A stretch of DNA of 64,000 nucleotides, from positions 16,643,095 through 16,707,094 of the forward strand of contig NC_063160.1 in NCBI RefSeq assembly GCF_020921035.1, given 5' to 3'. Every line of letters begins with the position of its first letter. Within the stretch, counting starts at the first letter, position 1. Made by a program: the position numbers and the translations under genes. This document shows positions 12,320-26,600 of this stretch, one piece after another. The notes beneath the pieces were generated by a model that was not told where the DNA came from, did no database searches, and was given only the letters and a program-made list of their open reading frames with translations. Source of the stretch: Rhodamnia argentea (Eukaryota > Streptophyta > Magnoliopsida > Myrtales > Myrtaceae).

Positions 12320-12715
12320 TAAACATATGCGCGATCTTGACATCTTATCTAACGACGTAGCTCTTTGGTTTCAATCTCGATCGTGAAGACATATGGCGAT
12401 CTTGACATCTTGTCAAATCTAACGACGTAGCTCTTTGATTTCGGTCTCGATCACGACGTATGCCGGTGATCTTGACCTTTAGTCGGCTCATAATGACTAG
12501 CTCTTATGATTTTCGGCCTTTATCAAATCATGAAGACATAAGCACCCTGGTTTTGATCCAAACCAAATCATAATGGCGTAGCTCTTTGTTTTGATTCCTC
12601 TTTGTCGATCTGAAGACATATGCTGCGATTTCAACATTTAATCAACTCCAACGACGTGCTCTTGTGAACTTGATTTCACTCTTTCGACTCAACGCGTAAC
12701 TCTTGTGTCTCAAAC
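12320..12715. repeat. Degenerate tandem repeat, 66-80 bp units
   Basis: Five or six diverged units. Each carries acatatg(c), gatcttgacatct, cgacgtagctctttg and a tttcnntctcgat core. Unit starts are near 12323, 12389, 12457, 12536 and 12616. It belongs to the retroelement interior. Confidence 0.7.
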
Positions 12716-13026
12716 GCACACATATCTTGTTGTCTTGCATTAGGGAAGTTCGATACGGATAGGCCAAATACCTTAAAATCCTTGCATCCAAGAAGCTTGG
12801 AAATTAAGAGAACCATTAGCTTACAGAAATTTGGTAAAGTATTCTTGTATGCGATCCATTGGTTTCTCTAACATGAAAAAGAAATTATGACATATGTTAT
12901 TTACGGTCTTGCATATCATGCATCACTTCATTACATAAAAATGGGATTAAAACTCCCACAAAAGTTCATCCATAATTTGTTTCAAAATTTGGGTTATTTG
13001 TCTTTGGCGGAACCTCTCGAGCCTCC

Positions 13027-13040
13027 ACTCAAAGGGGGCA
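13027..13040 (+). other. Polypurine tract of the retroelement
   Basis: actcaaagggggca ends just before the 3' LTR, where plus-strand synthesis starts. The core is AAAGGGGG. Confidence 0.7.
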
Positions 13041-14301
13041 TGAGCCTAAATTTTGACTAATCTATTTTTTGCATAAAAATTAGAACTAATTTTAGTTCTA
13101 AATAAAAATCATCTCACATATTTATTTTTAGCGTACATTGCATTGGCATATAATTGGGCAGCGAACACTTAATTTAGCATGCGTCTAGACTAGGCACGGG
13201 ATGAAAAATACAGGAAGATTTGAAACTTTAGGGCTGTTTGCAATACTTAAAATTTCGGGACTGCATTGCAAATACTTGGAACTTCGGGCTGATTGCAAAT
13301 ACCAAAGAAGATGAAAAGGGAAGATGAAGAAGGGAAGATGATGAAGGGAAGGTGATGAAGGGAAGATGAAAATGGAAGGTGAAGAATGAAGATGAAGAAG
13401 GGAAGATGAAATGGAAGGTAAGAAATGAAGATGAAGAAGGGAAGATGAAAATGGAAGGTGAAGAAATGAAGATGAGAATGAAGGGTGGAAATTTGGCTTT
13501 AAAAGGAGGGAGTGAGAGAATTGAGAGAGTTTTGAGTGGAAGGAATTGAGAGAATTTGTGGAAATTCTTTAGAGAGGAAAAAGGGTTCTTGGAAAATCGT
13601 AGGAAAATTTGAGAGTGGAAAGGTTTTAGTCGAGCATATCTTCGACGAGTCGCACGTCTTGCCTTCGCCATCCCACGCCGCTTGCCTTTTTACGTAGCAC
13701 GTTCTTCCAACTCCGAGATCTTGAAGGAAGCCATACGTGTCTGGTAGATTTTGTGGAATAGAAGGTAACCTTTCCATCTCGATCTACAAAATGTAATCGT
13801 TTGGTGTGAACATTTGTTTGTTTATTTTAGACATGTCACGTGTCCCAAAATTTAGCATTATTACATGTTAATTTATTTTTGTAAATACTGTGATTGGCTG
13901 CGTTTTTTTCTTTCTAAATCATCCATGGTGTATATCGTACAAGTTCAATGTTTTCATCCCCATAAAAAGAAGAAAAACCAAAATTGCATCTTTGAATTTC
14001 AAGTAAAATCCATCAAATTGCCAAATCAAATATTTTTCTGAAAATGGTACCGAAAGGGCGTTAGAGTATCTAGCGTACCAATCCCCATTCAAATCTCGGT
14101 TGGAAATAAGATGTTTTCCGCTATTTTATTTAGGTTTCTAATCAACCTCAAAATGATTATGGCGACTCCAATTCAAACACGTTGCATGTTATTATTTGAC
14201 CTTAAGTTGCGATTTGGTATGGACTTGGGGAATCCAGTTGGTTAGTTAATTAATTAACCTGATAATCCATTAGCCAAAATTAACTTGTTTTTTTTAGTGC
14301 A
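13041..14301 (+). repeat. 3' LTR
   Basis: Pairs with the 5' LTR along its full length and ends ...TTTTTAGTGCA. It is about 105 bp shorter than the 5' copy. The loss is spread over dozens of 1-4 base gaps with few substitutions (for example gggcaagcggaacac against gggcagcgaacac). Confidence 0.9.
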
Positions 14302-14640
14302 GTTATTATGCTCTCATGTCCTACTTCCTTCGAGCGTTTCACTTTGTTTGGGAACTTCTTATGAAAAAGATAGGTCCTCTGCTTCAAGGCGGTCGAGTTC
14401 CTTCGATGCCAACGATATTCCCATTTCGCAATCGTGCCCTCTGGACACCGCCACCGCAACCTTCACTCCCAATGCGATATCGGATGTCAAAGTCTTTCCG
14501 TTTCATTGATTTAGTCTTCATGTGCAATTCCCCCATCAAAATTCCTTACCAGCGAAGATATCTCCATTTTTCTTAAATGTATCCGATCGCGCATGCTCTT
14601 TGTTAACATCGGAATACGAAGCGAGGTGTAAGAACTAAAT
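14302..14640 (-). pseudogene. Receptor-kinase fragment, right half
   Basis: The fragment resumes after the TSD GTTAT at 14302-14306. It aligns on the minus strand with 1738-2040 of the intact kinase (the region of LTEVRH back to the [12 protein letters not shown] loop). It is heavily diverged, with frame breaks and no continuous ORF. With 4598-4634 it forms one relic split by the retroelement. Confidence 0.75.
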
Positions 14641-15064
14641 GAAAAATAAGTATTATAAATGTCACGATGCACGTGTGAATTATATTAAAGAAATCTTACA
14701 TCGGAGAAATGATTATGGTGGACCACGTAAAATTCAAAGTTCATCGAGAAGCACAATTTCGGATGAACAAGATCTAAATTTTTCTGGTGGACCACATAAA
14801 ATTCTCCGGTCTCACTCAAAAGTTAACTTCCAATTATTAAAACAAAAATTTCTTCTATGTTTCTGGAATTGATTGTTATTGCTTCGAGTACAGCTTGTTG
14901 TTGAGTAATTGAAATTCCTTCTAATCATCCACTAATCCATTAATAACCCCATTCTAAATATTTCGTTCAAAGTCACAAATGACTACTGAGTTCTGAGAAA
15001 TTGCTAGGAACTGCAACAAAAAAGAGAACAGTCAGAAACAGCTTCCCACATAAAAGACTATCTG
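14641..15064. other. Non-coding spacer
   Basis: AT-rich spacer between the kinase relic and the 3' end of the second receptor kinase. Two similar short segments (ggtggaccac-taaaatt, near 14716 and 14786) are repeated about 70 bp apart. No gene was seen. Confidence 0.5.
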
Positions 15065-17689
15065 TCAAGTATGCCGAGAAAACATCGATGCGCCAATTAG
15101 ATTTTGTCGGATCTGTGCAAGTGAGATTGCTTGGAAGGGCTCGATTGTTGAAATCTTTCGAGCCGAAAAAGCTTCAGTTACTTGTTTCATCGTCGGTCGT
15201 GACTTTGGGTCAGCACTTAAGCAAGCAAGCGCCAGAGAAATCGCTTGAACAATGTTTCTCGCGACAGAACTCTTTCTGGGAAAGGGCATGCGCGGGTCTA
15301 ACATGTCGAGTAACATGATACCTTCTCCTTCTGAGCTTGATAGTCCCGACATGATCTCCCCTGGATGCTTGCCCATCAGTGTTTCCATCGCCACGACTCC
15401 GAAGCTGTATGTGTCGGATTTCTCGCTAACCATCAAACTGTAAGCGAGCTCTGCGAAAAAGAAAGAGAATCATAAAGTTGTACAGTCATATCTTAGAGTT
15501 AGAACCTGGACATCAGAGATGATTTTGAAACTAGTTATCAATCAACGTGTTCTGCTTCGAAATTGCTGCATATTAGTCTAATAAGGCCAACTAAACAAGT
15601 TCTGGAATGCACAAGGGGGCTTCAAGGATGTTGATTACCCCTTATTTTTCCATTAGAATCAACTGAAGATTGCTCACCTGGTGCTATGTATCCATATGTA
15701 CCAGCAATATTGCCAGTGAGATTGGATGAAGAGTCAGGATCTAGGAGCCTCGCTGTGCCGAAATCAGACACGAAAGCCTGCATTTCATTGTTGAGTAATA
15801 CGTTGTTGCTGGATACGTCTCGATGAACGATAGGCTGAGCACAATCATGGTGCAAGTAAGACAAGGCGTGTGCCACATCCCGGATGACATTCACTCTCTT
15901 GGGCCAATCTAGTTCCATTGCTTCGATGTCGTTCCTCAATGTGCAAAATAGACTCCCCCTCTCCATGTATTCATAAATCAAGAACATGCATCGCCGGTGC
16001 AAGCAGAAACCATAGAGCCTAATTATGCTCTGGTGTCGCACTTCCGTCAAGTGCTTCACTTCGTTTCTAAAGCTCCTGTCGAAAGACGGGTCCTCTGCTT
16101 CGAAACGATGAAGTTTCTTCAAGGCCACAATCTTGCCACTGGGCAATTCTGCTCTGTAGACGCTGCCGTAACCACCGGTTCCGATGCAATACTTGATGTC
16201 GAAGTCTTCTGTTGCTTCGACTATATCTTCATATGCGATCTTGCCATCGTAATTCCATATGGACATGAAATCTCCATCTTTTTCTGCTGTCTCCTTTGTG
16301 TCATCGCTCTTCGTTCCACGTCTTAAGAGGAAGCAACAACCAATGACCGTAAAGACCATTGGCAATATAGCCAAAACAAGTACAACCATAGTCCGATCAG
16401 TTCTTGAAGGAGGACGACCCTGCGCAATCTCCTTCACATGGTATAGGCCTTCGTTGCCAAGAAACGCATCACCTGAATAAGCAGTGAGAAGGAGATTCGA
16501 AATCGGGCCTGCGAACAGATTGTACGATAAGTTGACGGATTTTAAGTGCAACTGCAGGATAAGGGATTCAGGGATTGCGCCAGAAATAGAATTGTTGTGG
16601 AGATCGAGATAAAGCAACAAGGTCAAACGACCAAACTCAACGGGAATTTGTCCGCTGAAATTGTTCAAGCTCAAATTTAGATGAGTGAGAGTCTCTAAGT
16701 TTCCTATGACTGACAGGAACCGATCCGCTGAAATTGTTCAAGCTCAAATCCAGGTGACTGAGACTCTTTATTTTTCCGATTTCTGACGGAACCGATCCAG
16801 TCAATAATTTGTTCCCTCGCAAGTCGAGGTATGCCAAGCTCCTCAGGTTGCCTATGGACGAAGGGATTGTACCATCCAGCTCATTGTCCACTAGAATCAA
16901 CTGGACCAGCCCCTTTAGAGTACTGAGCTCCGGAGGGATCTGACCGCGGATTAGATTACCCTGAAGGTTGAGTCTTTCGAGCATCGTTAGGTTCCCTAGA
17001 CAGGGAGGCAACCCGCCAAGGAGGGAATTGAAGGACAAGTCGAGGTTGGCGAGCCTCGAGAGCGCGCATATCTAGAGGGGTATTCCACCTGTCAGCTCAT
17101 TGTGCCCGAGAATCAAATGGACCAGCCCCTTTAAAGTACTCATCTCCGGAGGGATCTGACCGCGGATTAGATTACCCTGAAGGTTGAGTATTTCGAGCAT
17201 CGTTAGGTTCCCTAGACAGGAAGGCAACTCGCCAGAGAGAGAATTGAAGGACAAGTCGAGGCGGGCGAGCCTCAAAAGCCCACATATTTGGAGGGGTATT
17301 CCACCGGTGAGCCCATTGGAAGGAAGTAACAGGGATTCAAGGTTTGGGAGGAGGGAGAAATCCATGCTGCCGAATTTGGGTCCTAACGGACCGAAAGCAA
17401 CCCCCAGGCCGATTTCTCCGACAGTGCCGTTGGCGTAGCACGCAACATTGGGCCACATGCAAGGAGGCAAGCTACCGTTGCCGGTCTTATAGTCGGGCCA
17501 CCACCCGCTGCGAAGAAGGGCACTCGCTTCCGATGTTGGAGAACAAGCAGAGTTAGAAAGAGCTGAAGTAGCCCACATGATTAGCAGTATGGCTATTGGG
17601 TACGAGACGGAGGAACCCATGAACTTGGTTTTTGATTCTTGAGTACGAGTAGATCTTTGCCTATCTTTCTTCTGAGCAATGATAGACAT
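15065..17689 (-). pseudogene. Second MIK2-like LRR receptor kinase, disrupted
   Basis: The two-exon layout matches the first kinase: exon 1 from 17689 (or the better signal-peptide start at 17620, MGSSVSYPIAILLIMW) to 15678, exon 2 15450-15065. The order is signal peptide, one N-cap (SGWWPDYKTGNGSLPPCMW), LRRs, membrane helix (VVLVLAILPMVFTVIGCCFLL) and kinase with [18 protein letters not shown] and DFG. Two lesions break it. A stop TAG at about 17072-17074 replaces the Gln of the PLQICAL motif, and an extra base at about 16714 shifts the frame in the LRRs. The kinase part is clean. It is a recent pseudogene, or one or both lesions could be sequence errors. A shorter kinase-containing product is conceivable but unsupported. 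Confidence 0.82.
16878..17309. repeat. 216-bp intragenic tandem duplication (three LRR units)
   Basis: The segment beginning agctcattgt at 16878 repeats from 17094. The period is 216 bp, exactly three 72-bp LRR units, so the duplication itself keeps the frame. Copies differ at only a modest number of positions. The premature TAG lies at the copy junction, in the left unit as read on the plus strand. Confidence 0.88.
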
Positions 17690-18762
17690 TTATCTGGTCG
17701 ATGGAGAGAACAGAACTGCATGGACGCAAGTCAAGAGCATAGAGTATGCGACCGAGCATTGCCGTCCTAACACTGATGGTCGCCCAAGGCAAATCTTACT
17801 CAGAAATGTCCATTTGGAGACCGCACGGAAGTAGCTAGTGAGCTTTCATTAGATTTACTTAGAAATATTCATTTGCATGGTCAACGCAAAGTAAGCTATA
17901 ATCTAAATAGCGAGGGGCACGCTATTCAAGTAGTCTGTTATATCCTAAAAGATAGTCGCGACCCACCTTCTGCCTACACTTTATGAAGAGCGGAATCCAC
18001 ATTTGAGAACACGACTTACACACACTATGCAATTTCTATTTGTGATTGACGAGAAATTTGTTTCACGACAAAATAGACGAACATCGCGCAAGTATCGCTC
18101 TTGAGAATAATCCTCCCGATAATGTGTGCACCGCAACTACTAATATATAGCAAGAACGACAGAGAAGTGTGAAACCAACGGAGAGTGAAAAGAGAGGAGT
18201 ATTAATAATTAAACCGAATTCATAAATGTCCTACATGCATGTATCCTCGTGTTTCTACGTCTAGTTAAATGTTTTGTTAATTCGAGGAATTTGTCTCATC
18301 GAAATATTGGACATATTTATGAGCCATTTTAAGAGTGAGAGTAACACAGTGTTGGTCGTGTAACAAGCTTATCCAGAGACAAGTCTCGTCATCATTTCAT
18401 TAAAGGCGAAATGAGAAAAATAGGAAAAACATATTCATCTCCTTCTTTTCCTTGAGTTGTGAGTATTTTCACCTTCAAATTATCTTATTAATGTGAACAA
18501 AGTGCCCCTGGGCAATACAATATATATTTTCCCATCTCCACAAGAAACTAGAATTGCAAGCGGGCAGTCGGAGTGAGAATTAACAAGTTTTGCTTTAGGC
18601 CTTCATGATTATTGGAAGTCATCCACATCTGCGGAACTCGCAAATTTGCGCAAACTAGCATTTTTCTTATCCCCAGAGAAGGATTTCTTTTATTGTAGAG
18701 TCTCGTTCAAGCCAGTCGCCTACGAGAAAACGGGAAACGTCGTCGTGTCTCTCTTCCATGTT
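17690..18762. other. Spacer between the receptor kinase 5' end and the WRKY 3' end
   Basis: Promoter side of the second receptor kinase and 3' flank of the WRKY gene. AT-rich, with no recognisable gene or RNA. Confidence 0.5.
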
Positions 18763-20676
<1,914 letters not shown>

Positions 20677-23622
20677 CTCTTTTATCTGGTGCTATAGCCC
20701 CTCTGTCCCTCTCTCCAATGGGGCCTTCTTCTTATAACTCGGGGAAACCCTAGCAAGCTAGCGAAGCAGCTTGGTTTACAAGTTGACTTTAAACCCCATT
20801 TGTCCAAATGAGAAGCTGAACTCAGCAAATGCTTATCTGTATCACACATCACCTTACGCAGGAAGCGGAGACAATGTCAAACGACCCCGCTCTCGCCCTC
20901 CTCCTTCATTTTAATACCATTTTTTCGCCGCGAGAATTTAGTACAACGCGAAGAAAACAGGACATGTTCGACTTCAAAGCCTCGCCGTTTAAGACAGAGA
21001 TGAACTTTAGAGAGAGAGAGAGAGAGAGAGAGAGTTGAAAGCAGCTACATGAGTCGTGATTATATGATAATAAGAAGATTGCCATTGAAGGTTTCTTCTG
21101 TATTGAATTGCGTTGCACATGCAGAGGAGACGTCACATGGGAGCAGAAGGTCAAACTGGGGCTTGAGTAGGTGACCCAGTAGTCCCGGTGGACGGTGGGC
21201 GTTCGGTTTCGAGAATATTATAAAGTTTGAAAGGAAGCAGCCGATGTTGCATCGTCAAGTTTTCCGGTCAATACGCTGGTTGTACGCGAGGGTTGAAACC
21301 CGAAGCCAACCGCTGTCCCTCTCATTGACCTGATTTTGGTTTTTGCATTTTGGTCCTTTCTCAAGAAGACAAATTGATCAGATCTCCCCTCTTGTGGGCG
21401 CCCATAAAAGGTCAGTGATTTTGTGTAGCCAGGAGATGTCAAAGGATTTTCGATATATAACCACAACTGAATAGAGCATACAAGCGAGAAAGAGAAAATC
21501 GAAACATAAAGTTTACTCCGATTCACCCTTAAACTATGGTTACATCTAGTAGAGCATTCTCCTATAATTAGAATCTCACATTTCTCTGTTACGCTACTCA
21601 ATTACGTGAGAAAAGGAGAATAGTTATTTATGAGCCCAAGCCCAAACTACCAATAAAATAGTGAATCAAATTATAAAAATCCCTAGTGTCCGGATGGCTT
21701 TGCCCCATTGAGACCTTTGCCCGCTTACCGAGAAGCCCTTGTTGATAGGAAGTATGAACCACACCCTAACAAGAGGGTCATTGGACTCTTTTGACCGAAT
21801 TACTTCATTTATGCAAGGGTTACTCTTTGCACTCGAGAAATTACTTTCTGTATCGATCAAAATGCTAACATGCGATGATTAGATATTACAAGGAGCGGCG
21901 CGATATGATTTTGAATCAGAGATTCTATCAACTCCCACACACAAGATGGAAACCATTACAATGCGTATCAAATGGTTTTAAGAAGTTCACTAACGAGTTT
22001 TCGGTTGGAAAAGTAAATTATCATCTGAGCTTGTGCTTTTCTAGATTTCCAGTTGGTCTAAATAATTACCCCATACTATTTGGTGTCACTCGCATTATTA
22101 GCGCGTAGCCCCCCTTATTTTTCTACAAGAGTCGTTGATTAGTACCATTCAAACTTTGAAACTGCGATCCGCTATTTTTCGGGAGAAGATGAGATCATTC
22201 TGAGAGGGCCAACATGCCCCGCGACCATGGCTGCTCCCTCTCTTACAAAGGTGTCGACATTGATGTCGGCCGAAGCTTCTGAGCAATTCAACCCACATTT
22301 TCCGAAGACTTGGAGCCAAATTGCTCTTACCAAACTTGGTCATCGTTATTAATAAAGTTCCACAAACTTCACCTCATGACAACAACGACGTTGTTTAATG
22401 GTTCTTCCCGGAGGATTTGAAAGCTCAAAGCCCAGTTGGAATAATTCTACTTGACAGCTGAAGTAACATCATAGTCACCACATTGGGTCTCTCCTAATCC
22501 TTTCTTAATCAATAATCATAAAATTAATGAGGCCAGAGTCATGCTCTTGCGGTGACGAATTCGTCAAGGCCGACCAAAGATAGTTAAAAGGCGACACTCG
22601 CCAACGAAGCCCCGCCACCACTAAAATAATGGGGTTAGGAATTTTAAACTTCTTCGCTTGATTGAAGTTCAATCGGTTTTCTAATGGATTCGGTACGAGA
22701 AGAAGCGATGAAGAAATTATGACTTTTTATTTTAGCACAAATTTTGCAATTTTAAAAAAAAAATCCCTTTTTTCCATTTTTGTTTTCTTTTCTTTCCCTT
22801 TGGGCCGTGCGTCGCAGTCCTCACTAGACACAGGCCAAGGCGCCTCGCCAAGGCCACAAAGAGGTTGCGAGCCGAGGAAAAGAAAGGGAAGAAAGGAGAA
22901 AAAGTTTAAAAATGATAAATAATATGAATGACGTCCACGTCAACGATTTCACAAGATGGTGTGACGCTTTAAGCCAATCTTGTGTAAAAGGAACATATGG
23001 AACTCGATTATGTAACAAGAACAAATGGAACTCGATTATGCGGTACGAAGTACAGAAGTCTAAAAGTAGTTTACATCTGGATGGTAAAGGGATAAAGAGG
23101 CATCCATGTTAAAATCTCTGCATAGAAAAGAAAATTGAGTATGATGTGATGTGACGACATGCGCGCCTTCAATAAGGTCTTCCAAGAAATACGTCTGTTC
23201 TCTTGTATTCTTCCATTTGTTTCGAGACAAGCCTTTCCAATTGATAACAAAGGACGAACTCTTGATTTTCACGGTCGAGAGACCTGTAATCCATGAGATC
23301 ACCCAACATTTGATCTCGTATCTGCAGAGAGAACAAATTTTTGCAGTCTTGACATTCTCTCCTCAAGACAAATCCATGCTTTCCTCTCTGCTCTGCAGGC
23401 AGAAGGCCGACTCTCTTCGGTTCTCTTGTGTTTCTATGTACAACATGCTGTGTAACCAGAAGAAAAGGAGGAGAAGCAGCACCAAGTGCCTCATTCATAT
23501 ACACCCAAGAAGAGAGAAAGAACTTCATAGAAAAAGAAAACAAAAGTCTGAACTGCTATCTAAAATGGAAAGCATTCACAGAGAACAAGCAATGTGATTG
23601 CGAGATTTCTTTCCAAAGATCA
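20677..23622. other. Spacer between WRKY 5' end and cysteine oxidase 3' end
   Basis: Contains the WRKY leader/promoter (a ctagggttt-type telo-box on the minus strand near 20748-20756) and a (GA)n run at 21009-21034. Near 22790-22870 is a GC-rich dispersed-repeat core inside T-rich DNA, and the 3' flank of the oxidase gene follows. The ORFs at 23151-23597 lie in the presumed oxidase 3' UTR region and match nothing known. No gene was seen. Confidence 0.5.
21009..21034. repeat. (GA)n microsatellite
   Basis: About 13 GA units upstream of the WRKY gene. Confidence 0.95.
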
Positions 23623-26600
23623 TCAATTCTCCACGAACATTGGGCCTCTGTACTTCGCACCCTCCACGGCCAATTCCTCGGGTTTTTCCCTCTCTTCGAG
23701 CCATGCATACTTTCCTCTCTCCTCTTCTGGCACCACAACCCCAGCAACTGTGTTTGCGGAAATAAAATGTTGAGCGCAGTCGAAGGCCAAACAACAAAAT
23801 GAAAGCAGCAGGATGAAGAGCAAGCTTCTAGTTTTAGAACTTAGTATTGACACGAACCTGGGAATTTGGCGAATGGGTAGTCATGGTAGTAAGTGCAGTG
23901 TCGACCGTCAGGGTCGGAGTATGGCGGACCCAGGACGTCAAGAACCGCACAGGCCATTACTGCCGTGAAGCGATGCATGTTGCCTCCTTCTGATGGGTAA
24001 AGTATGGACGTATCGCAGGGTGCAGTGACGTTGGAATCGACTTTGACATTTGCTAGACGTACTCCAGGAGGCACGGCTGCATTTGGAAAGAAACAAAGAC
24101 GCCAAGACATTTTAAGTAACCTGTTCCAATGCAGGCTATACACCCTACGGTGAATTGCAGTATTCAGTTCTTAAGGACAGCTTCTCGGTAAACCGAGTTA
24201 CTAGTAATGGTCGGGAGAACATCTGCGATTTTTAGACATCATGTCAAAATATTGGTCCAGGATGCCCCTGCCAAAGATTTAAGCTTCCCGACGCAACTCA
24301 TTCAAATCAACTTGGTAATAACATTCACAAGTATTGTATCAATTAATTATAATATACATCAGATTTCGTCCATACGTAGGCCAAATATTTGCTCAAATTT
24401 AACATCCTGTAACAGAGACAAATCTAACAATGTATTATTTGCCAGAAAGCGGGATGTCAGAGAAAACGCAGAAAGTCGTAGATCATATAATCAATGTCTG
24501 CAAATGAATACTAGTATTTGAAACAGTTTGGACAAAATCAGCTTGCTCTATAAAACTAGGAAAGAAGCATACTGTGTGATGAATTCGCTGCAGATGTATT
24601 TGTGTCATGAACCACCCAGTCATACGACTTAATGTGCATGGTCCCGAAAAGAAGCTTGCTGAAAACCGTCATTCCAGGGTGGTCGTGTAGAGAAATGACA
24701 CCCGAAGGTGGCAAACAAAAGATTCCCATCTGTAAGATCCAAGAAATACCACTATTGGTCAGCACAACAGGATTCCCAATTTTTTGTTTCATGAACCATT
24801 GATTTCAATGCCCAGAAGGAAAACAGAAAGAGAAAGAGCTGTCAGATACCGAAAATTTATCACATTCCCAGAGATGCAGGTACGTAATCGTTGGGTATTT
24901 CTGAGTCACAGGTGTCCGGAAATATGGCATATCAGGAGTCAGACCAAGATCTCCAGGTCTAATACCATCTGCAAAAATCAGCACATGATTAATAACTGAA
25001 AAGGCTGGTGGCATCATCATTTTAGAATCAGTGTCCATGTTATTTCAAGTCATACCACCGTATCAACTGCACTTTCAGCAGAAACACCATTGATGCTACT
25101 AAAAAGTGCGTCAACAACAAGCATCCCACAAATTGCAAAGGGAAAGACAATGCCCTATGCCTAAAAAGTAATCTAATCAATCCAATCACAAAAACTTCAT
25201 CTCCTACTCCAGTGCTTCCCACTTTGCAGAAAAATACTTTACATTAGTCTCATGTAACACAAAAAACAGAATGCATGTATTTCCTTTGGCACAGGAAGGA
25301 AATGCACCACCCAGCAGGTGATTCAATAGCAATTTTTGTCGACATCAGGAACTTCTCCCATGGAAAGACAAACATGATGCAATGCATTTCCTTTTCTGGA
25401 CTAGCAAAAGCAAATCAAGTTCAGAGTAATAAAAATAAGTTTCTGCATGGCCTCTCATTTTGAGACATCATGGCTTTGCAATCAACCAGAAAAAGAATCC
25501 CTAGAAACGTGGGACCAGATATACGGTGGTAAAATATTAGTTTAAGACGATATTCTCTGAGATTTGTGACCGTACTTTCGACCGAACCACCATTTGGTGG
25601 TCACACCTCTCTCGCCTGTTATTAATTTATTTCTATTTTTTGGCCAAACCTCCTGTTTATAGCTTACCTCACATCCCAGCTAACCTCAAACAAAATATCA
25701 AACTTGCCAACAGCTCGATAACAATTGAGTAAACTGAACCTGATTTAATATGGCCAAAAAGAATGAACTTGATTTAAGACTAGGTATTCAATTACTAAAG
25801 AACTTGACTGCTTAAGGCTTCAAACGACAAGCCATGTCGATCATGTTGAGACTATGAAGGGAAACTAAGGAACCCCTTTCTTGACCTAAACAACACAAAA
25901 GATGCCATTTATGGATGACCTAAACAAGTTCCTGCTTCCTCAGGCAGAGCTCCAGGTTGAGGAGTTACTCGGAATGATGCCAAGATATCAGTATCTTTGG
26001 TTTCATGGTCAAGAGTACAACAAGTCAATTTATAATCTTGAACACCAGCTTTGATCCAACACTTGTTTTAGTCTCTATTTGTGGTGACATAAGACATTCC
26101 CAACAACTCATGAATTAAGAATTCTCACAACAAGGCCTATTCAACAGAAATTCAGACTTAATAAAAGCATTCTGTGACAGTACTGTCAAGCTTTTCAATA
26201 TAGTAATGGAATTGTTTTATGAAATGATATAAGAGCCAGAACAAATGCAGACATCATCAAATGCACAATCAAGTTTGCCACCAATCAGCAAACCGAAAGT
26301 AACCCAACCCATTCCAAGAACACAGTCAGAGATCTTCAGTCTAACGCACTTGTAGACAGCAAGGTAACCTACACGAACATTACATTTCTTTATCTCAATC
26401 AGAATACACGGCGCAAAACCAATCTGTCTCTATTTTTAAACAACTCAAGGGCACTATCCAATGATCCTCCATCATTACAAAAGATCACCACAAAACCTTC
26501 ATACAGCTTTATCGGCACAAAGTAAAATCGTCTATTACACGCACAGGAACATACCTAAAACCGCCCTTAGCCGCTGTATATCTTGAGCAGACGGTATTTT

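Larger units (their letters stand above)
9001..13026 (+). other. Long non-coding 3' internal region of the retroelement
   Basis: About 4 kb lie between the integrase and the purine tract without a recognisable domain. The longest ORFs (for example 9926-10447 minus, 173 codons) match no family known to me. Tat-group elements often have a long variable region here, sometimes with extra ORFs. Tandem subrepeats lie at 12174-12313 and 12320-12715, and A/G-rich simple tracts at 11015-11105. Confidence 0.6.
4635..14301 (+). mobile_element. Ty3/gypsy LTR retrotransposon, Tat-like, defective, 9.67 kb
   Basis: The element has two LTRs (4635-about 6000 and 13041-14301), TG...CA ends, a GTTAT target duplication, a primer-binding-like site at 6001 and a purine tract before 13041. 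The internal part carries a broken gag (6675-about 7430), then directly the tail of RNase H and an integrase (about 7610-9000). About 3.9 kb of non-coding DNA follows, up to the 3' LTR. Protease, reverse transcriptase and most of RNase H are absent, so the element cannot be autonomous. Gag and integrase motifs resemble plant Tat-group elements (family knowledge). It inserted into a receptor-kinase relic. Reading frames contain many single-base gaps. Confidence 0.92.
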
